From contig NC_089727.1 in NCBI RefSeq assembly GCF_035083965.1, positions 10,049,501 to 10,113,500 on the forward strand: DNA of 64,000 nt. Reading direction: 5' to 3'. The position numbers and the translations under genes are program-made. How positions within the stretch are numbered: position 1 is the first letter of the stretch; the number at the start of each line of letters is the position of its first letter. Below, one piece after another: positions 35,901 through 47,422 of the stretch. Source of the DNA: Branchiostoma lanceolatum. Its lineage: Eukaryota > Chordata > Leptocardii > Amphioxiformes > Branchiostomatidae. Under the pieces are notes generated by a model, which saw only the letters and a program-made list of their open reading frames with translations, had not been told where the DNA came from and ran no database searches.

Positions 35901-37343
35901 TTTGATAAATTTTGTGCCGTGCTGCCCGTGCATCATCATTTGAAACAACCCCTCCCACCCTTACCATTGTGGCCACCCACATGTATCTCAAGAATGTGGT
36001 TGAAGATTCTATTGTACATGTAAATAATGTTCATGTAATGATGTAAGTCTTTGAACATGTAGAGCAAGTAGTCAACTTATTCCACCAGATGGTGTTGATG
36101 TCATAAAGTACTATCTCCAAGTGTCTGACAGAAAGTATAGGCATGTAAACAAAAGCACCTAATAGAATATATGTGACTGCTCAAAATTAGGAGCTTATTT
36201 TTGTGCACAAAGGCAATAAATAATCAGCACTGAAACATTCAGTTCTGTGTGTCATTTATTGTCATTATTTGATAACGTTAGATCTAATGTTACTGGTATT
36301 CATTTCCACTTTGTCCACAAATTGACTAACATGTTTTGGGAATTTAAATTCACAAACATAGAATTAAGGATCCTACATTGGTTGGAATGCAACAAGCAAC
36401 TTGATTATTGTAGGTAAATTTGTAGAAAAGGCTAAAAGGGGTACAAAACTCTTTGATCATTCCGATCCTTCAATGCTGCATGTTGTAGCTAAATGGTCAA
36501 AGCTCATGTCAAGGTGTTCAGGGCAATTTTTTTACTCTCAAAGCAGAGGTTCAGGTCCGGATGTTTACTTCTTTAGGCATTTTGGGGGGGCTTTATATTT
36601 TGTCCTGTTTTCTTTATGTCGCCAAGCACAGCCCCATGCACCGGACTGAGACGTTGAGTTTGTTTCTTTTGGCCACAAGTTGAGAAATTTTCCTTCACCC
36701 CTACAACATTAACGTTATACTGACATCACTATTTGGGGGGTGTTGGAACATGTGTAACCCAAGGTGACTTCCCCCCACAGATGGACAAAGGATAATCCCA
36801 AGGAATGTCAAAGAATTTGAAAAAAAATGAGTTGGAGGAAGATAGGTTGAAATTTAGCCGACCTCAATGATATGGATTGATTAAGGAGGGTACACATGTA
36901 TGTGTAACGTTATGTCATAACAAGTAAAAGACATCATCCTTGAGCCTCTAAAATTTACACTGCAGTTTAGAAAACAAGAGACACATGCATTACCTTTGGT
37001 GCTGTTGTCCTGTGCATGGTTTGCTTGGTCTTCATGTATGTGAATAGTAAAATCAATGTAATCTTGAGCCTGTACCCTCAAGGTGAACACCTGCTCCTTG
37101 AACATGTTAACACACATCCGGCCATAAAGATGGAGAAAGGAAAACACCTGTGGAACACTTTGAAGAGACATATTTTAATGTGGGCATGAAGAGGCAAGGT
37201 ATTTTACACTTTCTAGACAGAAATGAAATGCCAACACTTTGTAGTAAAACGAAATTTTGTAAAAACATAACCCCTTTGTTGTGGGACATATGATAACTTT
37301 GAACTTTCGAACTTAACAAAGCAGGACGGGTAAAGAAGGTGAG
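32987..37343. other. RNF130/150 3' UTR and intergenic sequence
   Basis: No further coding exon is seen. A long 3' UTR is likely; a candidate AATAAA lies near 36216. At 36535 there is one end (CTCTCAAAGCAGAGGTT) of the CTCTC hairpin family, without a clear partner arm. Open frames are short and unrecognised. Confidence 0.5.
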
Positions 37344-37355
37344 TGCGCATGCGCA
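37344..37355. promoter_or_regulatory. NRF1-type palindrome in PGRMC promoter
   Basis: TGCGCATGCGCA is a perfect palindrome that contains the NRF1 consensus GCGCATGCGC. It is 20 bp upstream of the PGRMC start codon, so it lies in the core promoter or very short leader. That NRF1 binds it is inference. Confidence 0.6.
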
Positions 37356-37375
37356 GGTCCCACTTTCTGTGAAAA

Positions 37376-40300
37376 ATGGCGGACGGAGTCGAGTCTGAGG
37401 CGGCGCCCGAGTCTGGAGAGGGAGGCCTTCTGGCCGAACTCCTCTCCCCGATCAACCTTTTCCTCATCTTCCTGTGCCTCTACCTGCTCTACAAGATCGT
37501 CGGCGGGCGCCGCCAGCCGTCGCCGCCCAGCAAGCCGCGGCTGCCGCCGATGAAGAAGCGGGACTTCAGCCCGCAGGAGTTGCAGAAGTTCGACGGTCGG
37601 GGCGAGCCCGAGACGGAGGAAGGCCGCATTCTCATTGCTGTAAACGGCAAGGTCTTCGATGTCAGCCGAGGGAGGGCCTTCTACGGGCCGGGTACGTCTG
37701 GAACTAACATTTCACACCCGCTTACATGAACGCTGTGACCTTGTAACGGCTTTACAAGTGGCGTCGTACACAAAGCGTGGCCCAAACAGATAGGACGCTG
37801 CGCGCGGTGTTTACTTTGTGTTCTGTGAACGGCGCAGCTTGTATGCAAAGTCATTTTTCCTTTGTCCGACAGTTTCAACACCATCATACCATGAAGTACA
37901 TAAACATCTGCAACATATGAAGTCACGCATGTGAGGTCATGTTTTTCGATAACATCTGTTGAAAAACATAATTTCATGACGTCAACAAAATTATTTTATT
38001 TTTGTGCATGCGACTGTGAGTCATGACGAAATCTTTCCGTGCATGTTTTTTTTCAGCGTCTACCTGAAAGTAGATTTTAATATCTGCACACAAAAATGCT
38101 GTGAATAGAAATTCTATATAATATCACACATTTTGGGGCATTTTGCTTCAATTAAAAATGCATCAAGGTACAGGGATCGAAATACTGGGTGCATGTGCAC
38201 CTGTGTGCACCCAAAATTTATGCAAATTCTACCAAAGTATATGTTGATACTGGATCGTCAACAATGCAAAAAGAATTCCTACCATGATAAGCTTCAAGGC
38301 CTGAAGGTAAATTGTTAGCACGTAACATCACTCTAGGCAGCTCCCTAGTGCATGTATGATGTAGCAGTAGAAGCTGAATCTCAGTTTCCAGGTATCCAGG
38401 TACCTATCACCTGATCAATTTTATACCTTGATACCTACTTATCCCGTAAATATAAATAGAGATAGTTCCTGTGACAACAAAAGTTAGATATGATAGATAA
38501 TTTGTCATGACAAGCATCTAGCTATCCAAGCCAGGTTTTCTCGAGAGGGCAAACAAACAATAAGAAACTAGGTCAACTTTGCCCAGGTACCAGGTACGTG
38601 TAATCTCCAAGCAGATATTTTAGTGGGAGGTGTCTGACTATTCTGACAGTCCCTCACCCCAAAACTGGATAGGTAGATTGACCCCACAACACTACTTTAC
38701 TGCTGATAAACAATATCCTTTGTGATTTTGGACCATCGGATTCATAATTCATTATTCTCCCTTGGCTAGCCTTTGGTCACTCTAATTTAGCCTAAGGTGA
38801 CATACGTAACTTCAAATAGGAGATTACGTCATCTTTTTGTGTTGTCAGTTGTCACTAATTAGTAAAGCTCTGATAGGTGAAGATTTCAGACTTACCAACC
38901 AGTTTTAGTCTATTCAAAATTGTTTCTTATTCTTTAGTTTTAGTCTTGCACCAATCTATAATAATTGATATGCACCAGAGCATGTAGGTTAGGAGTCCAG
39001 ATGGTAATCTACTGGTCATTGACCTTTGCTTCCCTTATGTAAAGCTTGAGGCAACTTGTCAGAGCCCTATTGGATGTTGAAAATCAGCAGACCAACTTGA
39101 AGGGGTGTGTTAATATGTATGAAAACATGTGCTGTGGACATTTTGATTTGATATCTTTAATTGTTTGTGAATATTTTGCAAGATTTGAATCGTGAAATGA
39201 CTTTGCTGTTAATTTTTTAACAGTATGAAAGAAAATTTGCAACCTTTAACCTTCGTGTAATTATAATTGGGAACATCCTAAAACCAACAAACATGTGTTA
39301 ACTTGCTTGTAAACATAAACATAATATTGCCTATGGCCAACAGTAGACACAAACACATTGTAGCTTAGGTGACACAATTGGGCCAAGGTCACCATAAATG
39401 GTCTGTCAGACCTTATTTCTTATTCTCTGCCAAAAAAGTATGTTCCCTTTCCTTATAGTTGTTTACAGATTGGTCTGAGACTGGGTTTTTTTAGTCATTC
39501 GACTCATTGCCATGAAATTTGAGAACTGTCCCAGAAACCAGACAATGACCCTTAACCATTGTTGAAGGACACTCTGATGATGAAAATCCAGACTGCTGCA
39601 AGTTGCAGTGCCAGCTGGAAACCTCTTCAGTCTTATAAGCTGATGTGCTGTGACCAGTTTGGCCTAACCTACATTGAATTTGAATTCTCTGAATGTCTGC
39701 AAACATACATGCATAGGTAGAAATTAAAAGAGAGTTCTGTATGGAAATTCTAAGAGCATTATATGGAAGATTCAAAATGTGTGGCAATTGAAATGATTTA
39801 CAAAGTTGTAACAATCAGGCCAGAAAGCTTTAGTACTCAAAAAATAGCTAAATAGGTGAGAAAATAATATGAGCCCTGGACCCATGTGTTTATCTGACCC
39901 ATATCTGTCAAGCTGCCTGTAGCTTGTGTTCAGTTTCAGACCCATACATGTATGTTTATTTATAAACTTGGCTTAGCCTTATGCATTCATCATCTACTAG
40001 TGCACTGTACTAAAACATACACATATATATATATTGATGACCTGAGGCTGATGTCCATAAGCTGATAGGTCAGATATATAGAGTTCTAACTTCTAAGGAA
40101 ATTTAGTCTAATGTTGATACATGATAACATGTAGATAAGAATTGTAAGCATTTATTTTGGTGTGTACATGTATTGTGTAACATTTTAAAGCTTGAGCAGT
40201 GGTCTGTCAGGAAACTTGTTGTACTCGCTTGCGTCAAACCGTCCATCCCTTCACAGTCCATGCACACACAACACACACACTTATTCACACATCTTTGGTT

Positions 40301-41110
40301 TTAGAATTGATTTCCATGTTGTCTACACCTTGACCAGTTATGTGGAATAACTCTTTTCCTAACACAATTCCAGAGGGTCCGTACGGAATCTTTGCTGGGC
40401 GGGATGCGTCACGTGGGCTGGGGACGTTCTCCGTGGACAAGGAAGCTATTCGTGACGAGTACGACGACCTGTCCGACCTGAACGCCATGCAGTGGGAGAG
40501 CATCCGTGAGTGGGAGCAACAGTTCCAGGGTGAGACATGTTTTATCTCCTACAAGTACAGCCAATTTTCATGATGGCTGATATCATGAGGAAGAGAGCTC
40601 ATCCACATGTCTCATCTAGATACAAGGGTTTAATGCTTTCTGGTAATACACAGTCATGGATGAACATATGAGTTTATGATGTATTCTCTGTATCAATTGT
40701 TGTACTTACCGGTACATGTATAATATGTATATGAAGTTTGAATTTAGAACAAACTATGTGAGTAGGGTGTGCACCTTTGTGTACTGGCCAAAACAAACAT
40801 TCACACTTGGTGGAGTCAAGGAGGTTTAATATAGATAAAACCTCCTTGGTTGAGTGAAAGGCTAGCAACTCCTATGAAAAATCTTGCAACAAAAACTGCA
40901 GTTAAATTTTCTGCCCTGTGTATCGCTCGGTTCTAAAGGGGACCTATGTCTTACTTAACTCTTACAATGTTATTCTAACAATTTCTTTGTACAGAGAAGT
41001 ATGACTACGTGGGCAGGCTGCTGAAGCCAGGTGAGGAGCCACACGACTACACAGACGAGGAAGACGTCAAGGAGGCAGAGCAGAGCAAAGAGAGAACAAA
41101 GGACGACTAG
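37376..41110 (+). CDS. PGRMC1/PGRMC2: PGRMC, membrane-associated progesterone receptor component (cytochrome b5-like haem protein)
   Basis: Single-pass ER protein of the MAPR family that binds haem and supports cytochrome P450 and sterol metabolism. Three exons: 37376-37691, 40374-40529 and 40995-41110. They give 195 residues, the same length as human PGRMC1. The membrane helix is about 23-43 ([19 protein letters not shown]). The cytochrome b5-like domain is about 62-165 and includes [18 protein letters not shown]. The residues equivalent to human Tyr107, Tyr113 (axial haem ligand), Lys163 and Tyr164 are all present (Y103, Y109, K159, Y160). A tail Tyr in DYTDEED matches the human phosphosite region. 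The start codon is in AAAATGGCGGAC, a YY1-like context. The single gene appears to stand for both vertebrate paralogues. Confidence 0.95.
37692..40373. other. PGRMC intron 1
   Basis: Noncoding, AT-rich. I see no second gene, no exon and no clear repeat family. Confidence 0.5.
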
Positions 41111-43855
41111 TTCAGCTCACCTGTAACAACCAGCCGTGGGAAAATCCAGACAGTTTCCCAGTCTACCCCCTCTATCAGTTGTTGCACTTTTACAACAATG
41201 AAGATCTTAGTTTGAAAAGAAAGGATCCCCCCCCCCCCCAAATAAAATCTGGAATGGTAACTTTAAACACCCCATTGGTGTGTTAATGTACCAAATTGAT
41301 TCTGGTGTGCTCACTGGTAAATAAGATAGCCCGGAATGAAAGGCTCTAATACATAATTTTCCCATTGCGATAGTAAGAGTGCATGTTAATGCAAGTGTAT
41401 GAAATAAAATGATAGACAAGATTTTGAAATTGTGAATGTTCTGTTTCTTAAAAAATGTAGAATTTGCATTGTTTTAGACCAGATGTCACCTGATGCAAAG
41501 CAATTACAAAATTAATGTTTTGATCATCTTGCACGGGGTGGGCAGGTTTTTGGAGTATAAAGAAATAGCTGAATATAAGTACATGTAATATATATTCAGC
41601 ACTAGATTAGTGGAAATGAGCAACATGCTTTGTAATTGTATCATTCCTCAATGAAGTATTCACAATAGCAGTAATGTGTATGTGTTTCAAATTACATGTT
41701 AAATTGTATTTAGACAGAATAGTCTGATTTTTCCCATAGCTAGCTGTTTGTTGGTGCAGTTGAAAGCTGGTCAGTGGTGCTGTATATAGTGTACTAATTA
41801 AATCTCGAATGGGCAGAAGTGGAGGAGTATTGCAATGCACACCTGGCTTATTTTGACATGTACATGTACAGTATGCGAGGGAAATGTAAATTAGATTTCC
41901 TACATAGGTTTGAAGGTTAAAGAATCCTTTTGAAATATGTACAAGAATAAGATTTGAAGGTTTGTCATTTCACAATACAAACAAAGCTTTGAGTAAGTAG
42001 GATGTGCCACTAGTACCTGATGTTATTGGAGTAGCATTATGTGATGGGCAAAGTATTAAAGAGCCAGCTGTGTACTGTGTTCCATATACTTCCCGTTTTT
42101 GTGGAAGAGTTTGGCAACCACTTGTCTTTTTTGCCCCAACCAGATTCTCTGTGAAGAGAAGACTTGGGCATTGTCCACATCCCTTGAGCAGGACAGATTC
42201 ACACATGTGCTGTGTATATTTGACATTGGTAATTATAACCACCAGAAAGAAGTTCTGATCTAATTTGTTACAAGAGCAGCATAAAGTCCCCAACTGTTAT
42301 GAAATTCTCAAAGTTTAAGACTGTCATGTTTGATCTCAAAACATTCAAGGTCTTGGATTCTTTTCGCTGCAAGGTCTTCTTGCATGCCTTGATTCATTTG
42401 TAGACACCAACATGTGACCTTTTGCTCGAAATCACTCCTTGAAGATGGTGATGATTTTACATCCTTCATGACCTTTGTTGACTTTATTATGGCATAATTG
42501 ATAAGAGGTGATCCATTCTGATCGAATCTGTCTGTAGACTTTAGCTGTCATAAAAATATATTCTTACAACTCCTCACTATGATAGTTATATCCAATGTAC
42601 TTGGTATTTTCCTGTGTAATAACTAAGTAATGTAAACATTTTGGAAATAATCACTTTCATGTACACGGACTATTTGGGCTGACTTGGTGCACTTTAGGTA
42701 CAAAGTTATAGAGGGCGCTGTTGAATGACATGAAGAATATTGTTGTCAATCACCATACCTTTCCACAGTAGAAAAATCTCATTCCTAAAAGTTGTGACTG
42801 AAGTATCTGTACAGAAAGTTTGACAAGTGTTTCAAGTATCCAATGGTTGTCCATAAAATGTTACAATGATGAATGAATATCAAGTTTTAGAAGTTATCAC
42901 AGTAGGAATTTCTGATGTTTTGAGGCACACCATTATGTAGTCTTCTCATGGAAATCACAAGAAGGAATTGTGACATTTTACTATATGATTATTATCCAAT
43001 TATTACCGAATATAATACAATATATCCCTGACCATTTACAGTAAATGTTTCCATGATGGGTTAGTCCATGGGTTGTACACATGTAATTGAATTGAATGTA
43101 TTTCTGTAAGAATAAATTGTTTTGCTTGGTAAACATTCAGTCTTCTTGTGGTCTCATGTCTAAAGAAATGTATTTGAATCAAGCTAGACAAAAGCATAGA
43201 CTCACAAATGCAAAAACATGTACAAGATTTATTGAGTGGAAAGTTTTGTTGTCTTTTCTATCACATGATCGTGAATAATATTAGCCTGGAGTCCAGCCTT
43301 GTTAGCTTTGGCCTGCTCCCAACCTGGCTAGTGACATTGGGAACGGGCCAAAGCTAACAAGGCTGGGCTCCAGGCTAGCATAATGTCTTCATGGTTGAAC
43401 AACATATTTGTTAGAAGTGGCAATAAACAAAGAAAGCTAACGCAAACTAACTTCTTAAACTATAACATTTTAGCAATATTTCAGCTGCCAAACAAATCTT
43501 TGTGGTTAACAAGCTTCATACGGACAATTCTCCTTTGAACCTTAAGTACCTTCACTAACAACCTAACATTACACAAATCGTAGACTTCTATAATGCAACA
43601 AAATTTTTACAAAAAATGGTACTTGTTCTATAGCCTTTTGCTTTTCACTGCAACAAAAAATAAGCCCACAAAGGTACCAGAATAAAATGAATTTTCTTTC
43701 CAAGCAGTTTTGTTTGTTGGAAAATAAAATTAAAAAGAGATTGGCTTTACTCGTGTTAAGTACAATAGTCACAGTTTTGTCTAAATGGTGTTTCAGGCAG
43801 ATTACGACCCACATAGACAAAGTGCCCAGGATCCTAAGAGGTAAGATGTGCCAGG
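41111..43855. other. convergent 3' regions of PGRMC and AKAP17A
   Basis: Candidate PGRMC polyadenylation signals are AATAAA near 41243 and at 41403. Open frames here are short and unrecognised. The hairpin at 43284-43375 lies in this stretch, close to the AKAP17A stop codon. Confidence 0.5.
43284..43375. mobile_element. TA-flanked hairpin element, GCCTGG terminus (92 bp)
   Basis: The left arm GCCTGGAGTCCAGCCTTGTT and the reverse complement of the right arm (GCCTGGAGCCCAGCCTTGTT) continue in register through AGCTTTGGCC to CCCAA, a stem of about 38 bp with three mismatches and a 16-bp loop. TA flanks each end (43282-43283, 43376-43377). Confidence 0.8.
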
Positions 43856-46628
43856 TTAAGTGTGAGGCATAACAACTGCTGACTTCAGTTTTTGTCCAGA
43901 TATCTTCTGTCTCAGTTCTTCTCTGTGCTGCTCTTCCTCTTTGTATTTCCTCTTCTTCAGCCCTCGTACCAGTTTTTCTCTCAACTGTTCCTCTTTCTTT
44001 TGTAGTTCTTTCTGCTTTCGTTCCTCCTCTTTCTTCTTTTTCAGTTCTTCCTCTTCCTTTTTTCTCCTCTCGATGGCGAGCTGCCGTAGACGTTCCTGCT
44101 CCAGCTCCTGTTCTAGTCTCTGAACTTCCTGCTGCTGTTTTACCACCTGTGGAAGAAACACGCTTGATATAGGAAACCACCTGTTCAACTTGATTTTCTT
44201 TGTTGTTGTCCTTTTGCAAAATGCACAGTAGGATATACTACCAACATATTTTAACTGTGCTACCATTGTACAGCAGCTGCAAATTCTCAACCAGTTCATG
44301 TTGTAATCAACAGACAATTGTCAATGCATGTCCTCATTCAAACATGAAAGTTTACAGCAAATAGTATAAGTTGAGGCAAAATAGCTTCCTGCACAGACCT
44401 TCTGGGTGGCTAAACCATGTTGAACATTTCAAACCAGCACACACACATACCCCAACACAAACAAATGCTGGCTGCACCTAAAAGGTCTCATAGGAGGCTT
44501 GAAGTAAATTCCCCCCCCCCACACACACACACCATTTTGGGTTAACACTGACAGTACCTTTGCTCTCTTGAAGAGTTCTGTCAGTAGTCTGATGGACTCC
44601 AGTTTCCTCTGTGCAATGAGGATCCTCCTCTCCTCCTGGGCTATCTTCTCCTGTAGCTGCCGCTGCTCCTCCTCACGTTTCTTCTCCAGTTTCTTCTCCC
44701 GGCGTTTCTCCTCTCTGTACTTCATGCGCTCCTCACGCCTTCTGAGCTTCTCTTCCCGTTTCCTTTCTCTTTCCTTCTCCTCGTCTTCTTTTTTCTTCCT
44801 ACATTGGATAGATAAAAATGACCCACAAGACATAAATGAAAACTTAATGTGACTCATAGTAGTCATACACTAAGCGACTCACTCAGTTTTAGATCAATTC
44901 TTGTATCTACATTAAGTCAAGTTTAGCTCTGTACAACACGAAAGGTTTCATTCATTGATGTTTTTATAATCTAAGTCCTATGTGTCAGTTGTAATTTTCC
45001 ATGTTTGTGTTTTGTAAGATATTGTACAATGTACGCGATTCAGCTACGTTGTACGTGTTAATAAAGCTTTCATTCATCCATCCATTCATTCACTCACTTG
45101 TACTCAAAGCTTTTCGAATTCTAAGCCTTGTAATTTGTAGTTCTTGAGAAATGACACTTCACAACAACAACAAAATTGACAGCTTATATTTTAATTACCT
45201 TTCCTCCTCCTTCTTGCGCTCCTCTTCCTCCCTCTCCTTCCGTTTCTCCTCCTCCCGCTGGTGTTCTAGCTCCTGGAGTTTCGCCCGCTCCAGCCGGCGC
45301 TTTCGGAGGGCCTTGTCACTCAGGTGACCACTTTTGTCGAAATCCACCTGCAGAGAAAAGTATGTGTGTTAACGTAAATGTCTTAAAGTTCGTGGGGATC
45401 TGATTTTGTGGTAGAAAGAAAATGGAGTGTTTGTGGTGGTTTTAAGTTCGGGTTAAAACAATAGGGTAGGTGGGATGAAGACAGAACAAGTAGTTTAAGG
45501 GTGGTTTTAAGTTAGCAGTAAAGAGGTCATCGCAAAAACCATGCACATTTAAGTTCAAGTTTATTAACCACTGCAAAACTTTTAACATAGTAGTCAGAGG
45601 GAGTTTGGAGAGGTCACAGGACAAAAAAGTTGATATTTCTTTCATCTATGTGACATGTCACCTACCTTGATGTTAGATGTAGCAGCCTTGCCATCATCAC
45701 CCTTGTACATGAGTTTCATTCCCTTCAGGTGCTCCATACAGTTCACAAAGCCGATGTACTCCTTAAACTGTATATATGCCTCAAATGTCAAACTAGTTCC
45801 TAATGAGGAGAATGAAGAAAAGGTGTTGAAGTTTCCCGTCCTGTTCTCCTGCCTGTACGGGTCCAACATTGGAATGTCCACGCGACGGACTTCCCCAAAT
45901 GTTGCGAAAACTTTCTTGAGGACGTGCTCGCTGGCTTTGTCGCTGTCTTTAGATGCAGTAAACCACTTGCACGGGAGACCTTCGAAGTGGACGGTGTCCG
46001 GCCTCTCTCCCGCGACGGTCTCGTTCATGAACTTGGCGTCCCTGAAGTGCGAGTCCCACTCGTGGCGTGTGGGGAAGACCACCTTGGCCTCAGCTGCCCG
46101 TACCTTCAGCATCTCAGAAAAACCACTTAGCTTGATGGTCTTACCGTCCAACCTGGCCACCATGGTCTTCAGGAGGGACTTGGCCTCAGCTTCTCCTTCA
46201 AACCTGGGGAAAAGCACAGCGTTGTCACACAAATTGGTTTAATTGTAGGTGTTGGTTGGAGAGCTGGGTGGGTGGGTGTGATGTTGTAATATCTTTTGTT
46301 CTCTTCTATCTAATTGCATTTCGTGGTGAATTTACACCAGAAAAATGATGAAAACAATATCTACTTTTGTTCTTTAAATGATCTTTTAACCTTACCTGAT
46401 GAACTCCAGTGTGCTCTTGACCACCTTGAGCAGCGAGAAGGTGTCAGGTTTGACCATGGCCTTGATGCGTTCCATCACCTCCCAGTTTGAGATGGACTTG
46501 CCGGGGGTTTTGAGCTGGGGCAGCGACACGCTCACATTCAGGCGTGCAATGGGCTTCAGCCACAGGCCCTGCTGGGGGTACAACTCTACGGCCTCCGTGG
46601 TGTCCAGACACGGCGTGGAGGCAGCCAT
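43856..46628 (-). CDS. AKAP17A: AKAP17A, A-kinase anchor / splicing-associated protein
   Basis: Nuclear-speckle protein (also XE7/SFRS17A) that binds protein kinase A regulatory subunits and affects splicing. Five exons on the minus strand: 46628-46396, 46203-45666, 45347-45199, 44798-44558 and 44146-43856. The product is 483 residues. Conserved blocks include KSISNWEVMER, LDGKTIKLSGFS, ERPDTVHFEGLPCKWF and NVDIPMLDPYR-like VDIPMLDPYRQE, the last two in an RRM-like region (about 150-257). From about 270 the chain is a long Lys/Glu/Arg coiled coil with AQRKLESIRLLTELFKRAK, the region that resembles the human PKA-binding helices. The stop codon follows soon after the coiled coil, so the long RS-rich C-terminus of the human protein (about 695 residues) is missing from this model. 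It is divergent from RARS1. Confidence 0.93.
44930..45100 (+). repeat. possible retroelement 3' tail with CATT/CATC repeats
   Basis: TTGTACGTGTTAATAAAGC leads into a run of CATT and CATC units (about 45070-45098) in an AKAP17A intron. It looks like the segment at 11930-12105. No coding sequence is present. Confidence 0.35.
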
Positions 46629-47422
46629 GTTGCCGGGATGTCGAGCTGTAGACAACATACACAGCAATATAACAGTCATGAGTTATTCTATTGTTGTTAT
46701 AAATGGTGAACGACTAGGAAGGTGGAAGATTTACCATATTGATTATTACATATTCATTACATTCACATTCATATCCTGAATGGTGGTCAGAACATTATCA
46801 TTGCTACATCAAATGAGGTTCTTCATATGACTATGCATGAAGAGAAGAAAAAGGAACATAACATTATCTAGAGAATTTTGTCAAAGTTTGTTATTATGCT
46901 CTCAGGGAAATCACACAATTAGTATGATTGCAATCTACATAATGCATTCATTTTTTATTCATATCAAATCCAAACTGCAAATATTCCCTTTTCAGTCTTT
47001 GTCGTGAAATCAACATTGTGATTGTTATTTCACCAACCTTCTGTGGCAAAAAAAATATATGTTGTGAGGCCTTGATTTCCTATCTGGCTGAAGCAACTCT
47101 AGATCTACTCTGCAGCTCTGCTCTTTTTAGAATTTCTGCTGAGGTTTTCATTCTCTGCATTATGATAGTATTTCTATCGTATCCTCACCTTTGTCAGTGG
47201 CCTAAATAGCGTGGACGGTAAATCTGTACTAACTGTAACGTTTCCCGATGGCCATCTCTGCAGGAATCGAGGAGAATTCTACATAAACTCAGTCAGAAAT
47301 GTGTTCTGATCTTCCCCATTGAAGAGTTGGCAGCCATGTTGGTAAATACCTGATCTTGAACCCATGGCAGCGTGCCACAGCACTCTGGGTACGAGACGCG
47401 GTCAAAGGTTAGCTCCAGCAAA
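46629..47422. promoter_or_regulatory. bidirectional promoter region of AKAP17A and RARS1
   Basis: The two start codons are 794 bp apart in head-to-head orientation with no other gene between. RARS1 starts in AAAATGGCGGAC and AKAP17A in CAACATGGCTGCC, both YY1-like contexts over the initiation codon. There is no clear TATA box next to the RARS1 start. Confidence 0.5.

Noticed and set aside
43569-44219. 216-codon minus-strand frame rich in Glu, Lys and Arg
   Set aside because: It overlaps the last AKAP17A exon in a different frame. The true frame (ending at 43856) continues the conserved coiled coil; the longer one is a compositional shadow.
45655-46242. 195-codon plus-strand frame
   Set aside because: It is the antisense shadow of the large second exon of AKAP17A.
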